DNA of 64,000 bases from Acetatifactor sp. (GCA_024693365.1 JAILLF010000030.1:1-64000), one strand, 5' to 3'; counted from the stretch's first letter, positions 24,292 through 34,003 are shown. The notes: a model not told the origin generated them from the letters alone. Translations and numbers: made by a program.

Positions 24292-26069
24292 TGGCAAGGA
24301 GAAATACTTACAAAGAAGACGAAATTCTCGAAACCCCATTTGAGTTCCGACATCTGCTCCGGGCCTCCGTATATGTTAAGAAATATGTGGGCAAGATGAT
24401 TTTTGCGCTGATCCTGAGCGCCATCGGCGGCATCATGGCATTGTTCTCGCCGAAGCTGACGCAGCTCGCCCTGGACAACGCCATTCCCAATAAGGACAGG
24501 CAGCAGTTATTTATGCTGGCAGGTCTTTTGATCCTGACTTTTATCATCAGCATCATCTTTACGACGATCCGTTCCAGGATCATGATCGGCGTCAGCCAGA
24601 ACATTATTTACGACATCCGCAAGGACGTTTTCGAGCACCTGCAGAAGCTCTCGTTCCAGTACTATGACGACAGGCCTCACGGCAAGATCCTGATCCGCGT
24701 GGTAAACTACGTAAACTCCGTGTCGGACATGCTGTCCAACGGACTGATCAACGTGGTTCTCGAGAGCATGAACCTGATTTTCATCGTGATCTTCATGCTG
24801 ATGATGGACGTGAAGCTCTCGCTGGTGGTGCTGGCAGGCGTGCCGATCCTGATGGTGTTCCTGCTCTGGATCAAGCAAAAGCAAAGAAAAGCATGGCAGA
24901 TGGTTTCGAACAAGAACTCGAACCTGAACGCTTACCTCCAGGAGAACATCGTGGGCGCAAGGATCACGCAGATCTTTGCGAGGGAAGAGGAGAACGCGGA
25001 GACATTTGAGGTGCTCTCCAATAACTGCCGGAAGACCTGGATGCATGCCCTGAGATACACAAACCTCGTTTGGCCCGGAATCGACAGCATTTCCGTCTTT
25101 GTCCGCGCGGCGATCTTTATCTTTGGACTCGTTGTGTTTGGCGGCTCCGTAAGCCTTGGCGTGATCTTTGCCATCTCGTCTTATGCGTCGAGATTCTGGC
25201 AGCCCATCATGAGCCTTGGCAACATTTTTAATAACTTCCTGAATAACATCGCTTACCTGGAGCGTATTTTTGAAACCCTGGATGAGCCCGTAAAGGTTGC
25301 AGACCAGGAGGAGGCAACGCAGATGCCTCCCATCAAGGGTCAGGTTACCTTTGAGCACGTGACCTTCAGCTATGAGGAAGGCAAGCCCGTATTAAAGGAT
25401 CTTTCCTTCCAGGTGGAGCCGGGCGAGAGCGTTGCACTCGTTGGACCGACCGGAGCCGGAAAGAGTACCATCGTGAACCTGATCTCCAGATTCTACAACG
25501 TGGACAGCGGGCGGGTACTCATCGACGGACAGGACATTTCAAAGGTGACGCTGAAGTCCCTGAGGTCCCAGATGGGCATCATGCTGCAGGACAGCTTTAT
25601 TTTCTCCGGCACCATCGAGGACAACATCCGCTATGGAAAGCTGGATGCAACGGAAGAAGAGATCAGGGAGGCAAGCAAGCTTGTCTGTGCGGATGAATTC
25701 ATCCAGCGCTTCCCGGATGCTTACAAGACCGAGGTGAAGGAGAGGGGATCCCTTCTTTCACAAGGACAGAAGCAGCTGATCTCCTTCGCGAGAACCTTGC
25801 TTTCCGATCCTGCGATCCTCGTTTTGGATGAGGCGACCTCCAGCATCGACGTGCAGACGGAGAAGGCTTTGCAGAAGGGCTTGAACGCCATGATGATGCG
25901 TCGGACGAGCTTTGTCATCGCGCACCGGCTTTCCACGATCAAAAACTGCGACAAGATCATGTATATCGATCAGGGCGGCATCGTGGAGTGCGGAACCCAC
26001 ATGGAGCTCATGGCCAAGAAGGGTGCGTACTATCACCTTTACACCGCGCAGATGGAAGACATCGCGTGA
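24291..26069 (+). CDS. ABC exporter half-transporter, canonical-site subunit
   Basis: 592 residues, same membrane-plus-ATPase layout. Walker A GPTGAGKST, Walker B followed by Glu (LVLDEATSSID) and H-loop His (VIAHRLST) are canonical, but the signature is LSQGQ rather than LSGGQ. Paired with the upstream subunit this gives one fully active site and one degenerate site. The one-base overlap means tight coupling and equal amounts. A GAAA-loop hairpin terminator follows. Confidence 0.92.
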   Translation: MARRNTYKEDEILETPFEFRHLLRASVYVKKYVGKMIFALILSAIGGIMALFSPKLTQLALDNAIPNKDRQQLFMLAGLLILTFIISIIFTTIRSRIMIGVSQNIIYDIRKDVFEHLQKLSFQYYDDRPHGKILIRVVNYVNSVSDMLSNGLINVVLESMNLIFIVIFMLMMDVKLSLVVLAGVPILMVFLLWIKQKQRKAWQMVSNKNSNLNAYLQENIVGARITQIFAREEENAETFEVLSNNCRKTWMHALRYTNLVWPGIDSISVFVRAAIFIFGLVVFGGSVSLGVIFAISSYASRFWQPIMSLGNIFNNFLNNIAYLERIFETLDEPVKVADQEEATQMPPIKGQVTFEHVTFSYEEGKPVLKDLSFQVEPGESVALVGPTGAGKSTIVNLISRFYNVDSGRVLIDGQDISKVTLKSLRSQMGIMLQDSFIFSGTIEDNIRYGKLDATEEEIREASKLVCADEFIQRFPDAYKTEVKERGSLLSQGQKQLISFARTLLSDPAILVLDEATSSIDVQTEKALQKGLNAMMMRRTSFVIAHRLSTIKNCDKIMYIDQGGIVECGTHMELMAKKGAYYHLYTAQMEDIA

Positions 26070-26124
26070 GCTTAAAGAAGCATTTTACTCTTCATTTTTT
26101 ATACTTTCATATCTATCTTCCCCC

Positions 26125-26160
26125 AAGAAGGAGCGCCCGAAAGGGTGCTCTTTCTTAATT
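26125..26160 (+). terminator. terminator after the ABC exporter pair
   Basis: A 14-bp stem (26125-26138 with 26143-26156, two G-T pairs) is capped by a GAAA tetraloop. The right arm is T-rich and followed by AATTT. Confidence 0.75.
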
Positions 26161-26204
26161 TGCGCAGTACCGGGCCCTTTTTCTGCCCGATTTGTTGTTT
26201 GCGG

Positions 26205-26234
26205 TTGACGTGCTTTCACAAAAAGAATTATAAT
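26205..26234 (+). promoter_or_regulatory. sigma-A promoter upstream of the GtrII-like gene
   Basis: TTGACG (26205-26210), an 18-base spacer and TATAAT (26229-26234), about 30 bases before the start codon. Confidence 0.75.
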
Positions 26235-26267
26235 TCTTTATATTCAAGAGAATCTGAGGAAGGTTAG

Positions 26268-27842
26268 ATGGAAAAGCTGAAAAAATTGTTGGAATTCACG
26301 CCGGATCAGGCGTTAGAAGCGATTCGCCGCAAGGTCATCGACAATAAGGATGCGTCGCGGATTGCCCTGTTTTCCCTGATTACCTGTGTTTTCTGTTATT
26401 TCTATGAGATGATCGAGGGGTATGGCTGCCCGGATGCCGTGGCGGAGGGCGTTTACTATTACGTGGGACAAAAGAATGCCTATTCCCTTGCAAGATGGCT
26501 CATTCCTTTTTTGAATAAGGTGCTCGGAAGCAACGTCGTCATTCCGTTTATCATTATCCTGGTTTATTGCGTGCTTATCGCTGTCGCAATCTATCTGCTC
26601 TGCCGGGAGTTCCGGATCACGTCGCCCTCCCAGCAAATTTTGCTTGCCGGTCTATCGATTAGTTTTCCGGTGGTGATCCGTCAGTATGCTTATCTCTACA
26701 TGGCGACCAGCTATGCCTTTTCGTTCCTTGCGTCCGTTCTTGCGGTGCTCTGTTTCCGGAAGAACACCCTTTGGGGTTACGTAAAGGGTACGGTTTGCGT
26801 GGTGCTGATGCTTGGCGCGTACCAGTCGAACGTGGCGTCCGTGGCGACGCTGGCGCTGATCTTTCTGGCAAGTGACGTCTGTCAGGGAAAAAAGCCGAAG
26901 GAGATTGCCAAATGGTTTGCGGCGACGGTACTCTGCGGCGGACTGGCAAGCGTGATCAACCTCGGGATCGCGAACGTGATGGCGGGTCTGGCTGACGTTC
27001 CCGCGGCGGAGAAGGTATCCTCGTTTTCCATCAAGGAGATCGTAAAATTCCTGTATTTCACCATTCCGTGGTCCGCGAGATGGTTCTTTGCGTATTTCAA
27101 GTCGGAGGTATTTGCAAGAAATGCCGTTTATCTGGTGCTTTTCCTGGTATTGCTTGCCGAGACGCTCTGCATGGCCTGGGTGCTTTTCCGTGAAAAGAAG
27201 TGGATCAGGGCGATTGCGTTAATTCTTTGCGTGGCGGCGGAGCCGTTTCTCATGAACCTTTGCGTGATCCTGTTCCCGCACAACGGCATCATTGATTACA
27301 TGCGGTATCACTACGTTCTGTTCTTTGTGCAGATTGTTGCCTGGCACGGTTTTCTTCGCGGAAAGCTGGCAGGGAATCTGGTCCGCTGGATCGTCAGTCT
27401 GTGCATCCTTTATTTGGTCAGCACCTACGTGATCTCGGCCAATTCCACGGCATTTTTGTATCGCCTGGAATATGAGAGCTGTCATGATCAGGCAGTACAG
27501 ATGCTCTCCGAAATTCATCATTTGGAGGGATATGACCCGGAAGAGACGAAGATTGTGCTTGGCTCCGCCATTCTCTATCAGGATACGTCAGCGGCATTTG
27601 GGCCTTTGCTCCGCTACGCCGTGATGGACGGCGGGCCGATCTTCTGGAATGACTTGCATGGCATGACGACCTGCAGATATTGGTATTTCCTGGATTATCT
27701 CGGCGTGAATCCGAAGTGGATCGATTCAACGGAGTATCTCCACGTCATCTCCACGGAAGAATATGCCGAAATGCCTGCATGGCCGAAGGAAGGGTCCGTC
27801 AGGATGATCGACGGCTATGCCGTGATCAAGACGTTGGAGTAA
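26268..27842 (+). CDS. polytopic membrane protein resembling GtrII-type glucosyltransferases
   Basis: 524 residues with about ten hydrophobic segments from residue ~35 to ~390 and a ~130-residue C-terminal domain outside the membrane bundle. The pattern (short cytosolic N-terminus, SISFPVVIRQYAY region, LGAYQSNVASVATLAL segment) resembles GtrII-family membrane glucosyltransferases that decorate cell-surface polysaccharide. A GAGGAAGG site and a good promoter precede ATG 26268. No bactoprenol glucosyltransferase or flippase partner is beside it. Substrate unknown. Confidence 0.7.
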   Translation: MEKLKKLLEFTPDQALEAIRRKVIDNKDASRIALFSLITCVFCYFYEMIEGYGCPDAVAEGVYYYVGQKNAYSLARWLIPFLNKVLGSNVVIPFIIILVYCVLIAVAIYLLCREFRITSPSQQILLAGLSISFPVVIRQYAYLYMATSYAFSFLASVLAVLCFRKNTLWGYVKGTVCVVLMLGAYQSNVASVATLALIFLASDVCQGKKPKEIAKWFAATVLCGGLASVINLGIANVMAGLADVPAAEKVSSFSIKEIVKFLYFTIPWSARWFFAYFKSEVFARNAVYLVLFLVLLAETLCMAWVLFREKKWIRAIALILCVAAEPFLMNLCVILFPHNGIIDYMRYHYVLFFVQIVAWHGFLRGKLAGNLVRWIVSLCILYLVSTYVISANSTAFLYRLEYESCHDQAVQMLSEIHHLEGYDPEETKIVLGSAILYQDTSAAFGPLLRYAVMDGGPIFWNDLHGMTTCRYWYFLDYLGVNPKWIDSTEYLHVISTEEYAEMPAWPKEGSVRMIDGYAVIKTLE

Positions 27843-27846
27843 GGCT

Positions 27847-27875
27847 TGAAAATGGGGCTCGTTTATGATAAGCTA
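27847..27875 (+). promoter_or_regulatory. probable promoter of pyrE
   Basis: TTGAAA (27847-27852), a 17-base spacer and TAAGCT (27870-27875). The -10 is weak. Confidence 0.5.
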
Positions 27876-27942
27876 GGTAAGTACGAGACAATGATATAGA
27901 AAAACGGCCGGAAAGGGCCGCAGGAAACCGGAGGAGAGAAGC

Positions 27943-28623
27943 ATGGAACAATATAAGCAGGAATTCATTGAATTTATGGTGGATTGCGGCGTGCTAAAGT
28001 TTGGCGAATTTATTTTGAAGAGTGGCAGAAAATCCCCGTTCTTTATGAATGCGGGCGGATACGTGACGGGCTCCCAGCTCATGAAGCTCGGTGAGTATTA
28101 CGCCAAGGCCATTCACGACAAGTACGGCGATGATTTTGACCTGCTGTTTGGTCCGGCCTACAAGGGCATTCCCATCAGCGTTGCGACTTCGATCGCATTT
28201 AGCAAGCTCTACGGCAAGGAGATCCGTTATTGTTCTGACCGCAAGGAGGAGAAGGATCACGGTGCGGACAAGGGAAGCTTTCTTGGGAGCAAGCCCAAGG
28301 ACGGCGACCGCGTGGTGATGATCGAGGACGTGACGACCTCCGGAAAATCCATGGAGGAGACCGTGCCGAAGGTAAAGGGAGCCGCAAACGTGGAGATCAT
28401 TGGACTGATGGTATCCTTAAACCGCATGGAGGTTGGACTCGGCGGAGAGAAGAGCGCACTCGAAGAGATCAAGGAAAAGTACGGATTTGACGCCAATGCC
28501 ATCGTGGACATGGCAGAGGTGACGGAGTACCTTTACAATAAGCCCTATAAGGGAACGGTCTACGTGGATGACGAGATCAAGAAGGCACTGGACGCATATT
28601 ATGCGCAGTATGGCTGTAAATAA
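27943..28623 (+). CDS. pyrE: orotate phosphoribosyltransferase
   Basis: 226 residues. Joins orotate to PRPP to give OMP, the substrate of PyrF. The PRPP-binding loop is VVMIEDVTTSGKSMEE near residue 125. The N-terminal FGEFILKSGRKSPFFMNAG and the RKEEKDHGADKG flexible loop are typical. GGAGGAGAG precedes ATG 27943. It stands apart from pyrF and carAB. A small membrane-protein gene follows after 27 bases. Confidence 0.95.
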   Translation: MEQYKQEFIEFMVDCGVLKFGEFILKSGRKSPFFMNAGGYVTGSQLMKLGEYYAKAIHDKYGDDFDLLFGPAYKGIPISVATSIAFSKLYGKEIRYCSDRKEEKDHGADKGSFLGSKPKDGDRVVMIEDVTTSGKSMEETVPKVKGAANVEIIGLMVSLNRMEVGLGGEKSALEEIKEKYGFDANAIVDMAEVTEYLYNKPYKGTVYVDDEIKKALDAYYAQYGCK

Positions 28624-28650
28624 AATTTTTCAAAAATGGAGGGACGTGGC

Positions 28651-28803
28651 ATGGAAGAAAAAGTGTATAAGACCATGGGCGGCGCCGGCGCCCTGAACGT
28701 CGTGCTGGGGGTAGTGTTGCTGGTTGTTGGCATTGCGACGGGAGTTCTTTTGATCATTAGCGGATCAAAACTGATCAACAGAAGATCAAATCTTACTTTC
28801 TGA
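28651..28803 (+). CDS. 50-residue single-span membrane protein (unknown)
   Basis: Short gene with a proper GGAGGG site 7 bases before ATG 28651. It encodes an N-terminal MEEKVYKTMGG, a long hydrophobic segment (residues ~13-37, Val/Leu/Ile rich) and a basic end (KLINRRSNLTF). A hairpin terminator follows. Predicted single transmembrane helix with the basic tail inside. Function unknown. Confidence 0.7.
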   Translation: MEEKVYKTMGGAGALNVVLGVVLLVVGIATGVLLIISGSKLINRRSNLTF

Positions 28804-28821
28804 TAATTAGAAGGCATAATC

Positions 28822-28856
28822 AAAGGCATTTTCCCTTTGGGAGGGAAATGCCTTTG
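28822..28856 (+). terminator. hairpin terminator after the small membrane protein gene
   Basis: AAAGGCATTTTCCCT (28822-28836) pairs with AGGGAAATGCCTTT (28842-28855), with one bulged T and a short loop. The T-tract is short. Confidence 0.65.
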
Positions 28857-28881
28857 TCCGTGTTAGGGAAAAGGGAGAAGC

Positions 28882-29223
28882 ATGCAGCGAAAAAGTGGAA
28901 AAAAGAAGCCCGTGGCAGGCAGGGGCTATAAATTTACAAATAAGACGCATCCCGTAAAAGGAATCTGTTCGACCATTTTGGGCGCGATCAGCCTGCTGGG
29001 AATCTGTGCCGTGATCTATCAGTCTTTTTTGGCGGGTGGCGCGACAAAGCCCGGATACGGGCTGACGGGGCTTTTGGCGGTGATCTTTTCCCTGACGGGC
29101 ATCATCCTTGGAATGCTGTCCTTCCGTGACAGGGACAGCTTTGCGTTGCTTGGCTGGGTTGGAACCATTTTGAATTTCGTAGTGCTGATCGGCATTGGAT
29201 TCCTGTTTTCGCTGGGAGTCTAA
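28882..29223 (+). CDS. small polytopic membrane protein (DUF6142-like)
   Basis: 113 residues with a basic N-terminus (MQRKSGKKKP) and three hydrophobic spans near residues 30-50, 60-78 and 90-112. The KTHPVKGICSTILG motif resembles small Lachnospiraceae membrane proteins sometimes grouped as DUF6142. No catalytic motif is visible. It is 25 bases before the aminopeptidase gene and probably shares its transcript. Confidence 0.65.
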   Translation: MQRKSGKKKPVAGRGYKFTNKTHPVKGICSTILGAISLLGICAVIYQSFLAGGATKPGYGLTGLLAVIFSLTGIILGMLSFRDRDSFALLGWVGTILNFVVLIGIGFLFSLGV

Positions 29224-29248
29224 ATCATAATCGAAGTGAGGATTTTGA

Positions 29249-31378
29249 ATGGAATTGGAATATGAATTGGAATTTCTGGAGGAGAGGCTGAAACTGGCAG
29301 ACACGCGCATCCGCGGGATCGCAGAGGAGGGACTGGGCTATGCGCTCACAAAGGCGAAAGCCGAAGACGCGGCGACGGTGCGGGGACTTGATGAATACTA
29401 CCACCGCATGGCGGAATTCCTTCTGCTGGTGAATGAGAACAGAGGATTTGTGGCGAAGGGGGGCCTGAAGAAGGCCAGCCTGGAGGAGCTTGGGAAGAGA
29501 AATCACGCCCTTTATGAGGACGTGCTCCATGAAAACTATGACAAGAGCTTTGGCAATCCGGATTACGCGGCAGCGCGCCTTGGCGAGGGATACGGCAAGC
29601 TTCTTAGTTTTTTGCACGTGGAACTGTTCTCAACAATCGAGTGTGCCTACGTTGGAATGCTGGAGGATCTGGTAATCCGGGAGGAGCTGTTTGTTGAGAC
29701 GTATGGAGTCTTTGAAGCGAGTCTGCGAGAAGAGGGAGTGCTTCCTTCCGTAGAGAGCATCCGCCAGATCTTGTACTGGTTTGTCAGCGATTATTCGGAT
29801 CGCGGAAAGGATCTTTATATTGCGCAGATGGTAACGCCTGGTGTTTCAGCCGCCGTTCGCGTACTTGAGGAGGCGGATCCTTCCGACCTTCGCTGTCTGT
29901 ATGCCTACGGGCAGTACGTCAGCGAAAACGAGTTGGAGATCGCGAAATTCCTTGCCAAGCAGCCCAAGGAGACCATTGACGTCATGGCGGACACCTACAC
30001 GGAAGGATATCGCATCGGTTTTGAGGTTGCGGGAAAGAACCTTTCGAAGAAAAAGACGGCAGAGATCCTTTGGCCAATCGGATTCGAGCGGATGATGAAG
30101 AAGGCCGTGGAAAACCTGAAAAAAATGGGGTTGGACGTCGTTGGGCGCGATGCGCTGCACGGATATTGGTATGGCGGTATGGCGGGTTACGGTACCAGCC
30201 CGAACCGGCAATATGAATTTGATCATCGGGAGGACCAGGCGCTGTTTGCTGATAAGGCGCTGATCCAAAGGAGCCTGGAGGTGCTAAAGACTGCTTTTGA
30301 GGAGCACAAGGCGGATGCTCTTGGCTATGCGGGTCCTGCCGTTGTTGAAACGTTTGGAGAGAAGGATTTTGAGCCGCAATTTAAGGCGACTGCCGCCAAG
30401 ATGACGGAAGAACAGAACGAACTCTGGGTGGATTACAAGATGCGCGCGCGCCAGATCCAGACGGAATACGTCATCGAGGAGGAGCGCAGCTTTACCATCA
30501 TTGCGTTCCCGCTTCCCGAGATCCGCCAGGCCCTGCCAGACCCTTTTGAGGAGACGTATGGGAAGTTTTTTGAAGAGATCATCAGGATCAACACGCTGGA
30601 CTACAAGACTTATCAAAACATTCAGGCAACCATGATCGCCGCCCTCGATCAGGCAGATTACTGTGAGGTCAAGGGCATGAACGGGAACCGGACGGACCTT
30701 CGGATTAATCTGTATAAGCTTGGAAACCCCGAAAAGGAGACCATTTTTGAAAACTGCGTGGCGGACGTTAACATTCCCGTGGGTGAAGTGTTTACCTCAC
30801 CCGTGCTGGAAGGGACGAACGGCCTGCTCCACGTAAGCCGCGTTTTCCTGAACGGGCTGGAGTATAAGGATCTGTCCATCCGCTTTGAGAACGGCATGAT
30901 TGCGGAGTATGACTGCCGGAATTACGAATTGGAGGAGGAGAACCGCGATTTTGTCCGCGACAACGTGCTGTTTAAGCACAAGACCCTGCCCATCGGCGAA
31001 TTTGCCATCGGCACCAACACCACGGCCTACGTGGTGGCGAGGAAATACGGCGTGCAGTCAAAGATGCCCATTCTTATCGCAGAGAAGACGGGTCCTCACT
31101 TTGCGGTGGGAGACACCTGCTATTCCCATTCCGAGGAGGTAAAGGTTTACAATCCGGACGGTAAGGAAATCGTGGCGAGGGACAACGAGGTATCCCTGCT
31201 CCGCAAGACGGATCCCTCCAAGGCATATTTCAACTGCCATACGGACGTGACCATTCCGTATGACGAGCTTGGGGAGCTGACGGCGGTAAAGAAAAATGGC
31301 GAACGGATCCCGATCATTTTGGAGGGAAGGTTCGTCCTGCCGGGGACGGAGGAGCTCAACAAGGCGCTTCAGTCCTAA
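29249..31378 (+). CDS. M29-type (thermophilic) aminopeptidase with long N-terminal extension
   Basis: 709 residues, about 300 longer than classical AmpS/AmpT enzymes. Residues ~1-330 form a helical region with no recognised motif. Residues ~340-709 match the M29 metallo-aminopeptidase fold: GEVFTSPVLEGTNG, LPIGEFAIGTNT and HFAVGDTCYSH supply the expected Glu, His and Asp metal ligands. Removes N-terminal residues from peptides in the cytoplasm; no signal peptide is present. The long N-terminal part may be a capping or oligomerisation domain. Confidence 0.78.
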   Translation: MELEYELEFLEERLKLADTRIRGIAEEGLGYALTKAKAEDAATVRGLDEYYHRMAEFLLLVNENRGFVAKGGLKKASLEELGKRNHALYEDVLHENYDKSFGNPDYAAARLGEGYGKLLSFLHVELFSTIECAYVGMLEDLVIREELFVETYGVFEASLREEGVLPSVESIRQILYWFVSDYSDRGKDLYIAQMVTPGVSAAVRVLEEADPSDLRCLYAYGQYVSENELEIAKFLAKQPKETIDVMADTYTEGYRIGFEVAGKNLSKKKTAEILWPIGFERMMKKAVENLKKMGLDVVGRDALHGYWYGGMAGYGTSPNRQYEFDHREDQALFADKALIQRSLEVLKTAFEEHKADALGYAGPAVVETFGEKDFEPQFKATAAKMTEEQNELWVDYKMRARQIQTEYVIEEERSFTIIAFPLPEIRQALPDPFEETYGKFFEEIIRINTLDYKTYQNIQATMIAALDQADYCEVKGMNGNRTDLRINLYKLGNPEKETIFENCVADVNIPVGEVFTSPVLEGTNGLLHVSRVFLNGLEYKDLSIRFENGMIAEYDCRNYELEEENRDFVRDNVLFKHKTLPIGEFAIGTNTTAYVVARKYGVQSKMPILIAEKTGPHFAVGDTCYSHSEEVKVYNPDGKEIVARDNEVSLLRKTDPSKAYFNCHTDVTIPYDELGELTAVKKNGERIPIILEGRFVLPGTEELNKALQS

Positions 31379-31420
31379 AAATTCTTAAGAGAATCTTAAT
31401 TAAAATTGTTGAAAATGACC

Positions 31421-31459
31421 TTGCATAGTGTTCACATTTCTAGTAAACTATTGACTAGA
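31421..31459 (+). promoter_or_regulatory. probable purE promoter with a palindrome over the -10
   Basis: TTGCAT (31421-31426), a 17-base spacer and TAAACT (31444-31449). TCTAGT (31439-31444) and ACTAGA (31454-31459) form a 21-bp palindrome overlapping the -10, a possible repressor site. No purine-riboswitch consensus was seen in the leader. Confidence 0.5.
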
Positions 31460-31518
31460 TATTGTGGACAGCCATGTTTTGAAGTGGCTTATTTAGTAAT
31501 ACGGGAGGAAGTTCAGAA

Positions 31519-32130
31519 ATGGCAGTTTCTAGAAGTAAAAAGACGGCAGCAAACGTGGCCGTGAAGAAAGAAACCGTGAAAAAGGATACTGCAAAAAAGG
31601 AAGCCGCTAAAAAGGCGGTTCCGGCAAAGGTTGGCATTGTCATGGGCAGTGATTCCGACATGCCCATTATGGCAAAGGCGGCAGACATTCTTGAAGAATT
31701 GGGCGTGCCCTATGAGATGACCATCATCAGTGCTCACAGGGAGCCGGACGTATTCTTTGAGTATGCAAAGAGCGCAGAGAAGAAGGGCTTCAAGGTTATT
31801 ATTGCAGGCGCAGGCATGGCGGCACATCTTCCCGGCATGTGCGCAGCGATCTTCCCGATGCCCGTCATCGGCATCCCGATGCACACGACGTCCCTCGGCG
31901 GCAGGGATTCCCTGTACTCCATCGTTCAGATGCCCTCCGGCATTCCGGTTGCGACCGTTGCCATCAACGGCGGCGCCAACGCAGGACTGCTTGCAGCCAA
32001 GATTCTTGCAACCTCAGACGCTGCCCTCCTGAAGAAGCTTAAGGCTTACTCCGAGAAGCTGAAAGATCAGGTCGTAGCCAAGGACGCAAAACTGCAGGAA
32101 GTCGGTTACAAGAAATACATGGAGAAGTAA
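31519..32130 (+). CDS. purE: N5-carboxyaminoimidazole ribonucleotide mutase with Lys/Ala-rich N-terminal tail
   Basis: Class I PurE, interconverting N5-CAIR and CAIR in purine synthesis. The core starts at residue ~38 (VGIVMGSDSDMP) and has ISAHREP, AGAGMAAHLPG and GGRDSLYSIVQMPSG. The first ~37 residues are an extra tail of Lys and Ala repeats (KKETVKKDTAKKEAAKK) with histone-like composition, not part of the usual ~160-residue enzyme. GGGAGGAAG precedes ATG 31519, so the tail is translated. First gene of purE-purM-purN-purD; no purK is adjacent. Confidence 0.93.
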   Translation: MAVSRSKKTAANVAVKKETVKKDTAKKEAAKKAVPAKVGIVMGSDSDMPIMAKAADILEELGVPYEMTIISAHREPDVFFEYAKSAEKKGFKVIIAGAGMAAHLPGMCAAIFPMPVIGIPMHTTSLGGRDSLYSIVQMPSGIPVATVAINGGANAGLLAAKILATSDAALLKKLKAYSEKLKDQVVAKDAKLQEVGYKKYMEK

Positions 32131-32279
32131 TTGCGCTGATTGTACCGTGCCGCGTTTCAATGAATTCTCGGGGTGCTTTTGCCAGAATCAAGAAGACGGA
32201 AATCCGACAGTAAAAAAGGTTAAAACATAGGTAAGCATATAGAAATGGCTGCGAGAGCGGCAGAAATGAGAGGAAGAAA

Positions 32280-33305
32280 ATGGATTACAAGAAAGCAGGC
32301 GTGGACATTGAAGCCGGTTACAAGTCGGTGGAGCTGATGAAGAAGCACGTGAAGGAGACCTTACGTCCCGAGGTAATGGGAGGACTTGGCGGATTCTCAG
32401 GTGCCTTCTCCATGGCGAATTTTAAGGGGATGGAGAATCCCGTACTCCTGTCCGGTACGGACGGCGTGGGAACCAAGATCAAACTTGCGTTTCTGATGGA
32501 CAAACACGATACCGTTGGCATTGACTGCGTGGCAATGTGCGTGAACGACGTTGCGTGTGCCGGCGGCGAGCCCCTGTTTTTCTTAGATTACATCGCATGC
32601 GGCAAGAACTATCCTGAGAAGATCGCTGAGATCGTAAAGGGTGTTGCGGAAGGCTGTAAGCAGGCCGGATGCGCGCTGATCGGCGGCGAGACCGCGGAAC
32701 ATCCCGGACTGATGCCCGAGGATGAGTATGACCTTGCGGGATTTACCGTAGGCGTTGCTGACGCAAAGGACATTATCGACGGAAGCAAGATCAAGGCCGG
32801 CGACGCGCTGGTTGGCATTGCTTCCTCCGGCGTTCATTCCAATGGCTTCTCCCTTGTGAGAAAGGTCTTTGAGATGACGAAGGAAAGCCTTGACACTTAC
32901 TATGACGAGCTAGGAAAGACTTTGGGCGAGGCGCTGATCATGCCCACCAGAATCTACGTAAAGGCACTGAAGTCCGTGAAGGATGCAGGCATTGTCATCA
33001 AAGGATGCAGCCACATTACCGGCGGCGGTTTCTACGAGAATATCCCGAGAATGCTTCCCGACGGCATCCGCGCCGAGGTGAAGAAGGACAGCTACGAGGT
33101 TCCCGCAATCTTTAAGCTCCTCCAGAAGACTGGCGACATTGCTGAGGAAATGATGTACAACACCTACAACATGGGTCTTGGCATGGTGCTTGCAGTGGAT
33201 GCGGCTGATGCGGACAAGACCATTGCTGCACTCAAGGCAGCAGGCGAGGAAGCTTATCTTGTTGGTACCTGCGTGGCAGGAGAAAAGGGCGTGACCATAT
33301 GCTAA
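32280..33305 (+). CDS. purM: phosphoribosylformylglycinamidine cyclo-ligase (AIR synthetase)
   Basis: 341 residues. ATP-dependent ring closure of FGAM to AIR. Motifs: [19 protein letters not shown] start, [38 protein letters not shown] and [15 protein letters not shown]. Ribosome site GAGGAAG precedes ATG 32280. Its 3' end overlaps purN by 7 bases, indicating coupling. Confidence 0.96.
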   Translation: MDYKKAGVDIEAGYKSVELMKKHVKETLRPEVMGGLGGFSGAFSMANFKGMENPVLLSGTDGVGTKIKLAFLMDKHDTVGIDCVAMCVNDVACAGGEPLFFLDYIACGKNYPEKIAEIVKGVAEGCKQAGCALIGGETAEHPGLMPEDEYDLAGFTVGVADAKDIIDGSKIKAGDALVGIASSGVHSNGFSLVRKVFEMTKESLDTYYDELGKTLGEALIMPTRIYVKALKSVKDAGIVIKGCSHITGGGFYENIPRMLPDGIRAEVKKDSYEVPAIFKLLQKTGDIAEEMMYNTYNMGLGMVLAVDAADADKTIAALKAAGEEAYLVGTCVAGEKGVTIC

Positions 33306-33925
33306 AGATTGTTGTGTGCGTATCCGGCGGAGGAACAAACCTGCAGGCCATCATGGATGCCATTGACGGTGGAAAAATCACAAATACGCAGATCCTGGCC
33401 GTGATCAGCAACAATCCTGGCGTGAAAGCCTTGGAAAGAGCTGAAAAGTATGGCGTTCCCGGAATTTGCATGTCACCGAAGTCTTATCCTGACAGGGCGG
33501 CATTTAACGAAGCCTTTACCCGGAAGATGGCAGAGCTTGCACCGGATCTCGTGGTGCTTGCAGGCTTCCTTGTGAAGATCCCTGAGCAGATGGTGGCGAA
33601 ATTCTCCGGAAGGATTGTCAACATTCATCCGGCACTGATCCCTTCTTTTTGCGGCGTTGGCTACTATGGCCTGAAGGTGCATGAAAAGGCGCTGGAAAGA
33701 GGCGTTAAGGTGACGGGTGCCACGGTACACTTTGTGAACGAGGGCATGGATGAAGGACCCATCATTGCGCAAAAGCCCGTGATGGTGGAAGACGGTGATA
33801 CGCCGGAGATCCTGCAGAGAAGAGTCATGGAGCAGGCGGAATGGATCATTCTTCCCCAGGCGATTGACGACATTGCAAACGACAGGCTCGAGATCGTGGA
33901 CGGACACGTGCGCAGAAAGGCTTAG
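33299..33925 (+). CDS. purN: phosphoribosylglycinamide formyltransferase
   Basis: 208 residues. Transfers formyl from 10-formyl-THF to [20 protein letters not shown] at the N-terminus, [10 protein letters not shown] (catalytic Asn-His) and [17 protein letters not shown] (catalytic Asp) are present. It overlaps purM by 7 bases; purD follows after 78 bases. Confidence 0.96.
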   Translation: MLKIVVCVSGGGTNLQAIMDAIDGGKITNTQILAVISNNPGVKALERAEKYGVPGICMSPKSYPDRAAFNEAFTRKMAELAPDLVVLAGFLVKIPEQMVAKFSGRIVNIHPALIPSFCGVGYYGLKVHEKALERGVKVTGATVHFVNEGMDEGPIIAQKPVMVEDGDTPEILQRRVMEQAEWIILPQAIDDIANDRLEIVDGHVRRKA

Positions 33926-34003
33926 AGGATAAGAGGACGCGTAGCTTCGAGAAAGGCCTGGAAGCTTACGGATGGAAAAAGTAAATTAGAGCGAGGTGGG
34001 ACG

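Noticed and set aside
22600-24339. 579-residue minus-strand frame
   Set aside because: Lies opposite the ABC exporter gene, His/Leu rich with no domain, and is the antisense shadow of a coding region.
31379-31518. Purine riboswitch before purE
   Set aside because: No purine-riboswitch core sequences or matching three-way junction found; only a promoter and a palindrome.
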